64,000 nt of DNA, taken from contig VCCP01000003.1 of the NCBI GenBank assembly GCA_005765155.1, positions 2,976,001 to 3,040,000 of the forward strand. The letters are read 5' to 3'. The stretch comes from Zelopaecilomyces penicillatus (Eukaryota; Ascomycota; Sordariomycetes; Hypocreales; Pseudodiploosporaceae). This document shows, piece after piece, positions 48,797 through 60,649 of this stretch; positions within the stretch are counted from its first letter, which is position 1, and each line of letters opens with the position of its first letter. The notes beneath the pieces were generated by a model. It ran no database searches and was not told the DNA's origin. It saw nothing but the letters and a program-made list of their open reading frames with translations. The translations under genes and the position numbers were made by a program.

Positions 48797-51734
48797 TTAG
48801 GGTTGTGCTATATTTGTTTTGTTGTATGGAATAATCTCAATGTTAGAGACGGGCATGTGCATAATGTCCCAGTGATCTGAAATAGTTGGGTTTCCGTAGG
48901 GTCTCAAAGCCGCAAAGCGCATACTTTAGTTGAAATGGTTAGCTCATCATTCTATTTTGGTTGTGAAACACGTTGCGAAAGAAGGCTCACGTATAGTTTC
49001 CTGGTGCAATTTGCGAGCCATTGGCGAATTTGCCAAACCACCAGAACTTTTGGTAGTCACGTGGGACTCTTGTCAAAGGAAAGGCCATTGTGTCATCCTT
49101 TTCCATCCTTAATGGGTCGTAGTAATGATGCAAATCAGCATCACGCATTGTCGCGGCTGAACCAAGATATCCAGACTCGCCGACTTTTGGTGGATACGTC
49201 CAGTAGCTTTCGTCCCAAAATGGCTCAAAGATCTGTGAATGTGTGAGTGATAACCCCAAGTAGCTACCCATTAGAAATATCAATAGGCTTCGTCTTGGGG
49301 AAAGGCTTTAGAAAACGCACATCCCAGCGGAGCTGGACACAGGGGTAACTCAAGCGGGCAGATAGCTCCACAAAGTCAAACCGATCATTAGCAACGTTGA
49401 AAGACCATCTGAAATAAAATGTGAGATTCTCTCTTATCCAGTAAATCCAGGATAACATACGTCCAATTAGAGGTCCACTCGGTAATTACAGGCTCCCCAA
49501 TGAACATCGTATCGAACGCCTTCTCTGTATCGTACGCCGCCCCTATCGCATCGTGTTACTTTCCTCACGGTATCAGAATTTTATCTGAAGCCCTACCTCC
49601 ATATGGAATGGACAGGTGCTCTGCGTTGTCACCGACTACCCAAATTTTACCACCGTATATTGGAAGCAGGTCGTCGGCCTCTTGAGGAAGGCTGAATTTG
49701 AACCTCCAATGTAGGTGAGCAACAGGGAACAAAGGCTGATAGTCATGAACTGTACATACTCAACTTCTTGTGTAACCCCAGACTTAATTACACAGCTTGT
49801 GGGAAGCACCACCGAGGGCACAACTCGAACTGGTTCAAGCTGGAAAAAGGACTTTATGCCATAGGATCCGTCGAGGATCTGAACACCCGCCTGTGGCTCA
49901 ACTACGAATGTGTAGGTCACCGTTTGGTTTCCTCGGTTAGTAATATTGGCTGTCCACCGTGACTTGAATGTTTCCGTATCTAAGAGAGAAAATGCGTCGA
50001 ACGATAAGTGTGTACCAAATTCCAATACCTTCGATGCGTTGACTAGTCCAGTGCCTACCTGGAACGGGGGCGCCCTTTGATCACGCAACTTGCCTTCAAC
50101 AGCCCACGCCACACTGCGCCCACTCGAGATAATACGCTCAACCAATCTTTTGGCAAAGCCCGGGCCGTGTAGCTCACGGCCACCGTATTTGGAGATGTAT
50201 AGAGCAGCGACACCCGCAATATATGGAGTGGCCATAGACGTGCCGCTCATTTCCCCATATACTTGGTTGGGAAGAGTACTAATAACTTGATAGCCTGGAG
50301 CTCCAATATCTGGCTTGAGAAGAAGCTCATTAGTTGGGCCCCAGGAAGTAAAAGGCGCAGGAATTGGAGCCACGCTCGGATCAGATGTGCTGATGTTCGG
50401 GTTTCCCGTTACGTTGATGGCGGCAACAGCCACGATGCCGTGACCAGTCGAACCGCTATTTGAGTAAAATGGCCCCACTTCACCATTGTTTCCTGCAGCA
50501 ATTGTGATAAATATTCCCTTGCTCACGAGCCGATTTGCAATTAGAGCCCAAGGGTCATCAGAAAACCCATTAGGCCGGCCAATGCTTGCGGTGATGATAT
50601 CAGCCTAGGAAATCGTCAGGGATAGAGTTTAGATATGAGAAGAGATTGAACAGAACCCCTGCGCTGTAAGCATCACAGAACGCTTGGATAAGAACGGCTT
50701 CATTCGTATCTAGGGGGTCCTAAGCACCATAGTTAATGTGGATTTCTATGTGTTCATGGCATCATAGTGGTCCTACGTCTGCAAACACCTTGTACGAGAG
50801 GATCTTGGCATCTGGTGCTACGCCAGTAAACCTGTAAATAAGATTGCGTCAAAAAATCAGTCAACTTAGAGTATGATAAGGAAGCATACCAGTCGCTGTC
50901 TCCGGCAAGAACACCGGCGACATGAGTCCCATGCCCGTTGAAGTCCATTGGGTCAGTATCGGGCTGGCGCGGGAAATGTCTCTCATCATGAGCATCCCCT
51001 TGTGACTTTAGGTTAGCCCAGTTACAGTTCAAGCACCTAGATTATTGAAGAAGAGTTCATGGCAGGTTTCAACGCACAGATTGTACCGACAAGATCGTAC
51101 CCGCCAGAAATCTTGCACCCATGGCCAAAACACCCACCAAGCTTCATCGTTGATTAGCGTAATAGTACTGTAGTAGTCCCTCTAACCAGAGACTCACAGC
51201 TTTATGGGTGTAATCAACGCCCGTGTCAATAATTGCAACTGTAGCCCCCTTTCCTCTATAGCCAGCAGTGTGTAGCGTGTCGACCCCGGTCCACTGGTGC
51301 ACAGAATAGTTGAGGGGTCTTATCCGCGTTATAGGCTTTTGTTCTACATTGGAGACAATGGGCACGGTCTTCATTGGCCACACATTAGCAACACCATCAA
51401 TTCGAAGACCATCCGCATCATGGGTTTCTGTCTCAATCACTAAGCCGTGAAAAATGTCGCTACAGTCGAACTGATAGTATGAGATGTCTTGAAAGGGATC
51501 CGAAAGCTGCTTAGCAATATAAGCAATTGTGTGGCTCTGAAAGAACACCATGTTAGCGTGTATGCCTCGGCGCCAAGCTAATCAGGTATTAATGTAAGCT
51601 ACCTGCTTAACTTCAACGATGTACTTATTCGTAAGTCCAAGTTGATTTGATGTGCGTTCTGTTCCTGGCTTTGGTCCTAGAGCTATGGCCTGAAGCGCCA
51701 TTTGACCCAGGATCCCGATCTGAAGGACTCGCAT
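48797..51734 (-). CDS. Secreted subtilisin-like serine protease (S8, Vpr-type)
   Basis: Twelve exons in transcription order: 51734-51603, 51536-51198, 51141-51078, 50998-50890, 50831-50777, 50719-50657, 50604-49760, 49703-49597, 49542-49461, 49408-49321, 49232-48991 and 48923-48797; 750 residues. A hydrophobic N-terminus (MRVLQIGILGQMALQAIA) fits a signal peptide, then an I9 propeptide (NKYIVEVKQ). Catalytic residues are Asp148 (AIIDTGVDYTH), His201 (NGHGTHVAG) and Ser377 (GTSMATP); the oxyanion Asn lies in AAGNNG. The C-terminal 300 residues form an Fn3-like domain ending near MRFAALRPYGNP. Joins were chosen because each restores the family pattern, e.g. LRWD-IFEPFWDESYWTYPP. It is predicted to be an extracellular endopeptidase. 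A protease-associated insert typical of bacterial Vpr is not seen. Exon structure has not been tested by RNA. Confidence 0.85.
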
Positions 51735-53618
51735 TGTTCACAGCAATATGTCCCAGGTAAGCATTCAAGAATGAGGCGAGCGGTTGGAGCGACCAAGACC
51801 AGGGTGGAGAGAATCAGATTTACGTAGCCCAGAGCAGGGTAGAGAATTAGGATAGTCAGTTGTGATGGCTAGATTTTGGGTGGCCTCCGGTAGCAAGATA
51901 GGTCAACAAAGAACAACTGGACTCGAATACCGAGTTTTGAGAAACCCTAAAGTGTTTGTGTTGGCTGCGTGTCATGTAATGACTGTGTTTTGTGATACCA
52001 TTGAGAGATAGGGTCGGTCAGGGATTGTCTCACACCCAAAATGATTGACTTAACTGATACAATTCCATGTTGAGAAAGCACAGTCCTATGTAGTTGCCTA
52101 GGTATTACGAGGTACCTGCCTTTGAAGCGCCCTGATTGGTCTTCTTTCCCCTGCCAGGGCTTCATGAGGCAGGAAGTACTTGTTGAGTACTAAGATTAGT
52201 GTTCTTGCCATGGACATATACACATACACAACGGTTACATCATCGTAAAGATCGGTACAACTCGAACTGTGTTATTCTAAACACCAAGCAAACATCGCTC
52301 ATGAAGCATACAAATGTTGGAAGAAGGCCAACGCTCCCAAGCCATGGTATCAAATGAGGCAATTATAGGTGCCTGACCCTCACCAATGCACTGAATACCC
52401 AGGTAGTGTATCGTGTGCTAGCCCACAACGGCAAGCTACTACACCACTCCATTCTTCACGCGCCACAATCTTGCTGTCAAATCTGTTGATAACAACTCAT
52501 GTGCTTGGCAAGGTGCACACAAGTTGGTGATGTGATCTCCCAGGTCCGACCAATGTCGCAACAAGTGTGCTTGGTAAGTTTCTTGTCGGCCTTTTGTCGA
52601 TCGGGATCGCCACATGTCAAAGGACGCGCAAAGGGCATACCTTGATGGAGTCTTGGTCTTTGCGATCAAACGATTTGAATATATTTATTGGAAGATAAAA
52701 CTAGATACCGGCCAGCCGGAGATTGAACCCATCAAGGTTTCGACAAATGGGACAGGCTGGATGAGACTAGGCGACGGCCAGCGGTGAGGGAGCATGCGGC
52801 ATATCAATCGCCTAACAGAAGCCGAAGAGACGAAAAACTGAAGCAGGTAACGGCGCAGTCATTACTATTCAATTCCATTTCTTTGTTGCACGGTTGCTTT
52901 ATGCCGATCGGATGCTGGTCGCACCGTCCGAGCTTACAATCAACCAATGATGGCACAACAGTCCTGCACGTCAACCTGTTTTCTGCATGACGACTGACCT
53001 TTCAGCAGGATGGATGGCCTTGGGCCTCGGACGAATCTTTGAAGGGTTGGCGGTGGGGGTCCGATGGAGTAGGAAATTGTTTATCTGGCTCGTATGGATG
53101 GGGGTCGTCCTCAGTGGGAGCCAAGAACCATTGGCGTACAGATGAGTCTTTAGGGCGGGCCCATGACAGACCCCATCGCAGGTTGACCCATCAAGGTGTT
53201 TTTCATGCTCTCTGGTCAGGTCAGCTGAATGGGCCATCAAGGTTCATTCTTGCTGGCCGCCAGAGTCTTGGCACCATACAGGTCCTGTGAATAACTCGCT
53301 CACGTTCTTACGCAGAATGAGGAGAAGTTTTTTCCTTTTATTTTTAGACTTTGGGTGTCCGCCTTTTAAACCTCAAGAAAGGAAACGGCCACGGAGGAGC
53401 GCTTGAGCCTATCTCAGACATATTACACCAGGGAAGAGATCTTATCATATCGCTCGCCGTGCCTGATTCAGAACATTGCGCACATCGATATCTCCGCTGC
53501 TGACAGTCTCAAATCCACGACACGTCCCTGGCCTCTTGTCCTAGCCGTGTAGCGTGACATCGTGCAACGGCAACTTCAACGGCGCCTTCCCTTACAGCTT
53601 AACGAACTTGACGATAGC
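51735..53618. other. Divergent promoter region of subtilase and ZIP genes
   Basis: 1.9 kb with no credible gene. It contains GGTACCTGCC-like words at 52085-52120. I could not identify a zinc-response element with confidence. Confidence 0.4.
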
Positions 53619-55111
53619 ATGTTGACCAAAACATATATATCGCTTACCCTTTGTGGTCTTGCGACTGGTCAGTTGCACCCGCGGCAAACTCAAGCTCCTA
53701 CAACAACTTCACCCCATGCGGCTGCCACATCTGACGTCACGGCGGTAAGCGACTGCCATTTGCATGGCTCGCAAGTGTTCGTACCTTTTACTACATCTAC
53801 TTCATAGTTGTCCTCGATCAAGTATGATGCGAAGAGTCCTGTGCTAATCATGACATTTGGTCATCAAACAGGTTCTGTGTAGCTGGTAAGACGGAGTTTC
53901 AAGTTCACATTACTCCTACAGCAACCACAGATGTGCCAGCGCAGTTTACCGGCTGCCACCAGCATGGAAGTGAAATGTGAGCAAGAAATGTTTATCTAGA
54001 GGAAGCTTGAGGCGCCATTGCTGATCCAGACTGTAGGTATTGCATTGGCCCTGATGGGGAAGATGTAAAGGTTGAAGCTCCCGCCACCCATGACGAAAAG
54101 GAAGAGGAGCACGACCATGACCATGGAGGGGAGCATGAGGGGGAGCATGAGGAAGAATCTCCTGACGAAGGCCGACATTGCCATTTTCATGCTGGTGTTG
54201 AGTAGGTTTTATCCGGTTTACTTTTGATTTTTGACTCTGGAACCCCAAGTGATCATTAACATGTTCCGTAGGCACTGCACGGGTGGTGATGAAACAGGAT
54301 CTCATGATAACTGTGAGGCGCCCAAGAGAGATTACAACGTTGGCTTGCGAGTTGGTCTTCTCTTTGTCATCATGGCCGCCAGTGCCATTGGTACGAACCC
54401 CTTCATCACCACACGTTACAGAATGTTTACGGCCAGGTGGCAACTAACCAGCAATATTAGGTGTCTTTGCCCCTATCATTCTACAAAGATTCATGCCTAC
54501 TAAGCTCTCTCTTTTCTTTACGGTTCTCAAGCAATTCGGCACAGGAATTATTATCTCAACCGCTCTCGTTCACGTAGGGGCCCCTGGTTTCTTAAATCCC
54601 TCCTCTTCAAGATCAGTGGTCGGATGAAGTAGCTAACACGTCTCAATTACAGCTGTACACGCATGCATCCCTCATGTTTGGAAATGAATGCTTGGGAGAA
54701 TTGGGATACGAGGCTACGACTTCTGTCATCGTCATGGCCGGGCTCTTCCTATCTTTTTTGGTAGATTTTATTGGCCATCGTGTGGTGTTGTCCAAAACCA
54801 AGTCGGCCTCTAATGGAAGTGCCGAGGACAAGTCTAAATCGGCCTTGACCACAGAAGTGATTAGCATCTTGGTCATGGAGGCTGGCATTCTATTCCACTC
54901 TTTGCGTAAGTTGATACAAGGGTTGACACGCTCTGGAACTGACTGTTTGGCTAACTTGTCTCAACACAGTCATCGGCTTGACACTAGTAGTTGCTGGCGA
55001 TAGCTTCTTTCTCACTCTTTTCGTGGTGATTCTCTTCCATCAGATGTTTGAAGGCATCGCTCTTGGGACTCGAATTGCCGCCGTGGGCGAAAAGATCGCG
55101 TCTTCGTCCTC

Positions 55112-55142
<31 letters not shown>

Positions 55143-55598
55143 GAAGATAGCTGCGGAGTTCTGGCAGCGTCGGTGTCAGGAGCAACTCATACTCAAGGCA
55201 CTGACAAGTCTGTCGAAGTATCCACGGCCGACTCCGTGTCGCACCGCAGCGCATCCAGCAGTATCAACGTTCCAACTTTCCCTCTGATCAAGAAGCTAGG
55301 TCTGGCTGCTCTCTTCGCGTTTGTTACCCCCATTGGCATGGCCATCGGTATCGGTGTGTTGCAAAAGTTTAACGGCAATGACAAATCAACACTGATCGCT
55401 ATTGGTACACTTGATGCTCTTTCTGCCGGTATACTGCTTTGGGTGGGTATCGTGGAGATGTGGGCGGCCGACTGGTTGGTGGGGGCCCATGGTCACAAGG
55501 CTGAGCTGTCTGATGCCGATATCCTCACTGTTATCCTCGCAGGCTTCGGTCTCGTTGCGGGTCTGGCACTGATGAGTCTATTGGGCAAGTGGGCCTGA
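53619..55598 (+). CDS. ZIP-family zinc/iron transporter with Cys/His ectodomain
   Basis: Seven exons, 53619-53776, 53872-53976, 54037-54201, 54272-54390, 54461-54573, 54653-54905 and 54970-55598, give 513 residues. A signal-peptide-like start (MLTKTYISLTLCGLATGQ) is followed by an ectodomain with three CHxH(G/A)xxxxC modules at residues 46, 81 and 136 and an Asp/Glu/His-rich stretch (EEEHDHDHGGEHEGEHEEE). Eight or so membrane helices follow, with the metal-path motifs HSLLIGLTLVVAGD and HQMFEGIALGTRI. The cytosolic loop has ten consecutive His (55113-55142), a likely metal sensor. ZIP proteins bring Zn2+ or Fe2+ into the cytosol; the ectodomain resembles metal-scavenging fungal members. The first donor is GTTCGT, unusual but the only one that keeps frame. 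Confidence 0.92.
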
Positions 55599-56445
55599 GT
55601 TTGAAATCCCAACAGCCGCACAGATGGATTCTCCAACCGGCGTATGTTGAACAGATAAACGGATACATGGAGACATCATACTTGGGGATGCATTGCCATT
55701 CAACGGTCGTGACAGATCTGGTATTAAGGCTACTGGGGTTAAGGATCAAGCGGGATATTTCGGATGGCGCTCGGAGTTTCGGTTTGTGTCATGTTCAACA
55801 AGCGATGGTATTATACCCCCTCGTAGAAGTCGGATTAATTAGGCTGCATGGTAAAATAGAGCAGAAAGTTGGATATGAATGCAGCACACTATGATCAGTT
55901 ACAGCCATCCTTATCTGCCGTTTTCTCAAGCGTGTCCTGTCGTGAATTGTGATTTTATCAAATGATTGTTACCTTGGCCAGACGTAGTTGTCCACTGCTT
56001 TTTTTAGCTGGATTTTTTCAGGATAAGTGCTTGATTAGGAACATCAATATCGATGGAATTATTGATAACTGAATTCTAACAGCACCTAGAAGGAAACGGG
56101 TCTATCCGGAGACTAAACAAGGCCAGCCGCTTCCAATGCTCCACTAACCCTGTCAAACCTCGCTTCCGGGCAGCCTAGTTCCATTGAGAAAAAATAGAAG
56201 GGGCGAACAGACAGCTCCCATATTCGCGCTGGGTTGTCCATGGAGGAAAAGGGCTTGTTGGGAGTAGGAATGGCGTTTTCCTTCTCGAACCACGGTGGAA
56301 TGCAGGACCCTGGTTCTTTTTGTTTTCCGACGGTTTCTTTGAGAAATGTTACCATGACGGAACTGTGTGCCCCATGCGGCGAAGGTGCCATTTCTGGGCG
56401 GAATAGGAATAGCAAATCCAGGTGAGGAACAGGACACGCGAGTGT

Positions 56446-56468
56446 GGGTGGGTTGGTGGGTTGGTGGG
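56446..56468 (+). other. G-quadruplex-prone tract
   Basis: Four GGG runs at 56446-56448, 56450-56452, 56458-56460 and 56466-56468 have loops of 1, 5 and 5 bases, which meets the canonical pattern. Confidence 0.5.
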
Positions 56469-59400
56469 TTGGTGCTCACAAGAGGTTGGCGGCGCGCCGA
56501 GCAGTAGTAAGAGACGCTATTCGGCCATGTGGCAGCCCACCCCGGATTCCCAGAGAAGGGGGAGGAAGGAGAGGGGAAGGAATGTCACAAAGAATTCAAA
56601 GAGAATCATAATGGCTGGGTTACGTGTCACGGCTAGGATTACAGGTTCGATCTCGATGCGCCCGCAAAGTGCAGTATGATTCTGCTCACGTTGTCGTCGG
56701 CGGCAGCCGGCCGGCTAAGTAGAGCATACGATAACCAAAAAAGCATGCAATACCAAGCATCCGTATGTCTTTGTCCTCCTCTATACCAAAATGTTGTTGG
56801 TAGGTACTAGTAGATATACGGATACAGGTAGTAGGTAACATCAGGAAAAGCCAGGACAAAGAAAAGAAGAGAAGAATAGAGCCGCGTCGACCCCTCGCGG
56901 CGCCGGAGCAAAAACGCAGGGGAGTGGGGGGGGGGAGGCCAGCGCCGGCGCCGGCGCCAAAGTAATGCAGGACCTGCGACGGTGCTACTGCAGAGCCCGG
57001 TTTATTTTACTTTTGTTTAGTTTCTGGTTTTTCTTTCTTTCTTTCTGACTGTTCGTTGGGTGTAGTTAGGCCTTGGACTAAGATCGAACTGGTGGAGGGG
57101 AAGTGGGAGGCGGGCGGAGTTGCACGTTGGTTCTTGTTGTTCAGATTCCATCCAAGGCTTGGGAGGTAGGGGGAGAAGGGGAGCAAAAAAAAAAAAGCAC
57201 ACCACGAATCAAGGCCCAACGACTCGCGGAGGCTGTGTTGGAGTTTTCTGGCACTTTTGTCACATTTTTTGGGGGGGTTGCTCCGTAGGTTTCCCTCACA
57301 ATAACCAGAAGTAATAATTGTGTGATGGTCTTTCAGAACAAATGTCGGTTAGTCAAAATGGGCTTTTGTGCGGCTTGGTGCTATTTCTCAGCCACAGGGC
57401 CCTGGTTAGTTAACCTGCACTTTGGACGAAATGAAATGGCGTAGGTTCAGGTACCAAGCGCGTAATGTGCAAAGGGAAAACATGTTAGGAAGAGTGATTA
57501 AGTTAGTAGCTTATTTGATACAGATGGCAAACATTATTTGAAAGTATATGTATGTGAAGTTTGCGCATACTAATTACCGTGTATTTAGAGGACATCCATA
57601 TTTGGATTGAATGGAGTTGTTGCTGTTGGGGATTCGCCATTGCCTCTGAAATTATTGGCGCATCCTCCAAGACGCCTCATCTCACCACGGACCACAGACC
57701 ACTAGTGCAGGTACTGTACTTTTCCAAATAGACTTTGTGTTGGCTGGCAAGCTGGCCAGGTACCAATGCGACCTAACAGGGGGAACCGAGCTGGAAACTG
57801 CAGAGCACCAATGACCTGCCTAAGGTGGACAGACAATGGAAGGTGTTTTATGGAGACGGCATGCACACAGGTAAGTGGCCTCTAGGAGCACTCCAGGGCT
57901 CTCTCAGGGGGGGAGCACTTGCACTTTGTTTCGCTAAACAATTCATCCATCCTATCATAGTACTGCACCCATTGAGCGCATAGCCGTCGTGTTAGCACAG
58001 TACGTACTAAAGTTAGTGCCAACCAGTACCTTAATGCACAATACAGGAGAGCGCAGGTTTGGCACCGGAGAAACACCAGCAGCCACACAAGGCCCAGTCC
58101 GTGTTGGCCGTGTCGCTGGTTATCAAGCAGAAGAGACAACAACGTTGTATTCCAGGTTACTTTCTCCAGATGGGTTCAGATGTAATTAAAAATTAATATA
58201 TTCTCACAAGTTGGTGAAGAATGTTGCCAGGTGGATGAAAAGCAAGGAAAAACATGGGACGGCAACGCGACATTAGCTAGCGGTCGTGATGAAAGCAGAC
58301 ATGTACCTGCGGACAGGTAGATATTTGCACTACGGACCAAAGTACCGATTTATGTACAACACAGCACGTACTGTAGGTACTGTATGTCTCTCATGTCCGT
58401 TCCCATCACAACCAAGGCCCATGTACCTACTAATTGGTGTCGATGGTTGGCATAAAGAGATTTGATGTGCTCATTGATAGCGAAAGTAGTACGGATGCAG
58501 ATTTGTACCAGGAATGACCAGTAGATCTAGTATCTACAGGTAGGTATTTAACAGAAATAATCCAACTGTCTTTGTGTAGGTAGCCAAGGTACTACAGCAA
58601 ATTAATCGTGCTCAATGGTGCTATGTCTCTACAGCAGGCATGGCCGGCCTGTAACAAAGAGCTTGTTATCTAAAATGAAGAGAGAGAAAAACAGATGTGT
58701 CAGTCAGCCAAAAGCCTCGTTCCTTTTTCCTTCCATGCTCCTCTCGCTTCCTACCGCTAGTGGGGACAGGGCAGGCCAGCAGCAGACAAGCACGGAGCGC
58801 GGAGCGAATGAGGGTGAGCACATCATTGAAATGGCCACTGGCATTTGCAACCAATTATTACTGTTATTTGTTATTACTGTAGTGGTAGGAGGAGTAGCTG
58901 CACAGGTACAGGTCAGGATCAGAACCTTCTCCCCCCCCCCCCGTCCCGTCCGTCTATCTATCGATTTCGGAGCCACCATCTTAGCACAGGCACGGAATAA
59001 TACCTACCTTGGTGTAGTAGATGACCTGGGATATTGTGGTTGTGGGGATAGGCGGCCAATAAATGCACTTATAGCGCGCGTTGGCCTGCAAAGCCCCAGA
59101 CACACAACGCCTTGGTGGCTGCTGTTCATGCTGTTACTGGGCCACTGTCGCCCACGCTGCAGCGCCCGAAGGGGCCCTGTGGTGCTTCAAATGTTCTCTG
59201 ATGGTCCGTCCACTGTGCTCGGCCGGGTTCGTCACTTTCTCCTCCCGATATTCCCACTGCAACCCCAAGCCCAGGGCCCAGGCCAAGCCCGGTGCCAGCC
59301 TGTTTGGTGCAAGCCTTGCTGTACCCCTGGATGTGGTTGCATTGGCCATGGATGATGGGCTCTGCAAGGCACCTCTGGGGAGGACTGCCTGTACCTAAGG

Positions 59401-59659
59401 TACTAACCCACTGTACTGTACATGACCAGGTACTTATTTGCTCACCCAAGAGGTGCTAACTCGGCACAGCACCTGCATTTGTGGTGCTTTTGTTCATAAC
59501 CACCCCCTGGCACCTAGATATGTACCAGGCATACCAAGCACAAGTATTTTTTTATTCCCTGCAGCAACTTAGCGCCTACCAACCCGCTCCACCATGCCAT
59601 GCCCCCTTTGGCGCTTCCAGGGCCCTGGCCAGCCTGGGATACAGGGCTACTACGAGAAG

Positions 59660-59945
59660 CGAGTCCAGTCCCTGCACCTGCTCTCTCGTACTCGGAGCCA
59701 AGCATCTTATCATCCCATCCAGATCAACTCTTCTCTCTCTCTCACTCTTTTTTCCCACCTTCACACAACTTAACCCTGGCCGACTACCCGTCGCCGTCCG
59801 CTCGTCTCTTCCCCTCACGCTCTCTTCCCTGGCTCAGCCGAAACACTGCAGCTCCCAGCCTCCGTCGCTCTTTTGCACTTTTGTCTTTTCTCCATCTAAG
59901 CAAGTGGAATTCCTGGTGATTCTTCTTCTTCTTACGACATCCACC
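59660..59945 (+). promoter_or_regulatory. Pyrimidine-rich transcription start/leader region
   Basis: Long CT-rich stretches (CTCTCTCTCTCACTC, TTCTTCTTCTT and similar) directly precede the small gene at 60257. Such tracts mark transcription start regions of many filamentous-fungal genes. A leader intron between here and the ATG is possible (for example around 59896-60180) but cannot be fixed from sequence. Confidence 0.35.
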
Positions 59946-60256
59946 TACTTATTGTAATCACTCCCAACAAATCCGCTGCTTGCCCTTGCCATTGGATGCC
60001 TGAGTTCCAAATTCCTACTTGACGACAAACCTCACCATCATTCAACCTCTCTGTTACGTTACCGACCTCGAGTGCCAACTCCAAATTCTTCTAGGCCACT
60101 CTGCAAACGCCCGAATTGCTTGCCTCGCTCATCACCCAAACACGAGAGAACAAGACCCAACTAGTTTCCATTCTCCTAGCTCAAATATCATTTTGAGCAG
60201 CCATTAGCCGCCTCTTTCCAGACATTCAGTTCCGTGTTCCTCGTCCAACCACAGTC

Positions 60257-60649
60257 ATGGGTCAGAACCTTTTCGACCGCATCCAGGCCAAGCTGGAACT
60301 CTTCCGCCTTGAGCAACGGTACACGCGGCGCCGCAATCGTCGGTCCACGTTTGTTTCCAACGCCATATACGTCGATGGCGAGTACATATATCAAACACCA
60401 AACAGCACAGGCTCTTCGACCGAGTCCAGTGACCGCGTTGATGCCCTACATGGCGAAAAGCCGTCTCCTGCTACCCGAATCCATCGGGGAACACCCGGTT
60501 CTGTTTCCCCAGCCATGAGCCAGGAGTTCTCACCAGTTCCAGGACGCAAACGATTAAACCGGTTCAGCTCAATGCCCGGTTTCGGATCAGCTTTCGGCTC
60601 AAAGGAGCAACCCCGAGTAGTGCAGCGCCAGTCAAGCACGATTCGATAA
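60257..60649 (+). CDS. Small conserved fungal hypothetical protein
   Basis: Single exon of 130 residues. The N-terminal half looks structured and conserved in style: LFDRIQAKLELFRLEQRY is an amphipathic helix, followed by a basic TRRRNRRSTF stretch and NAIYVDGEYIYQTP. The rest is Ser/Pro/Arg-rich and ends RVVQRQSSTIR. No catalytic motif, signal peptide or membrane segment is seen. Support for a real gene is the good ATG context, the codon-like composition, the pyrimidine-rich leader upstream and an A/T-rich 3' flank. I believe similar short proteins exist in other Sordariomycetes, but I cannot name a function. Confidence 0.65.
   Translation: MGQNLFDRIQAKLELFRLEQRYTRRRNRRSTFVSNAIYVDGEYIYQTPNSTGSSTESSDRVDALHGEKPSPATRIHRGTPGSVSPAMSQEFSPVPGRKRLNRFSSMPGFGSAFGSKEQPRVVQRQSSTIR

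Larger units (their letters stand above)
55599..60256. other. 4.7-kb intergenic region
   Basis: No credible gene. It contains G-rich tracts (56446-56468; about 56922-56937), a GCCGGC-type repeat near 56942-56960, a C run at 58931-58942, many TAGGTA/GGTACCT-like words (56800-56840, 58300-58600), and a pyrimidine-rich leader next to the following gene. An open frame at 58831-59355 starts with a signal-peptide-like segment but is probably chance. Confidence 0.4.

Noticed and set aside
49233..49320. Apparent frameshift in the subtilase near the C-terminus
   Set aside because: A 35-bp intron ending at the same AG would be too short and out of frame, but a GTGCGT donor at 49320 gives an 88-bp intron, keeps frame and restores the conserved RWD-IFEP join, so no frameshift is needed.
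52690..52790. tRNA-like GATTGAACCC motif
   Set aside because: The flanking bases cannot form a T-arm stem and no anticodon or acceptor arm is present.
34839..55598. Possible secondary-metabolite or nutrient cluster (GMC oxidase, receptor-like protein, permease, protease, ZIP)
   Set aside because: No backbone enzyme (PKS, NRPS, terpene cyclase) or pathway regulator is present and the gene functions do not form one route; treated as unrelated neighbours.
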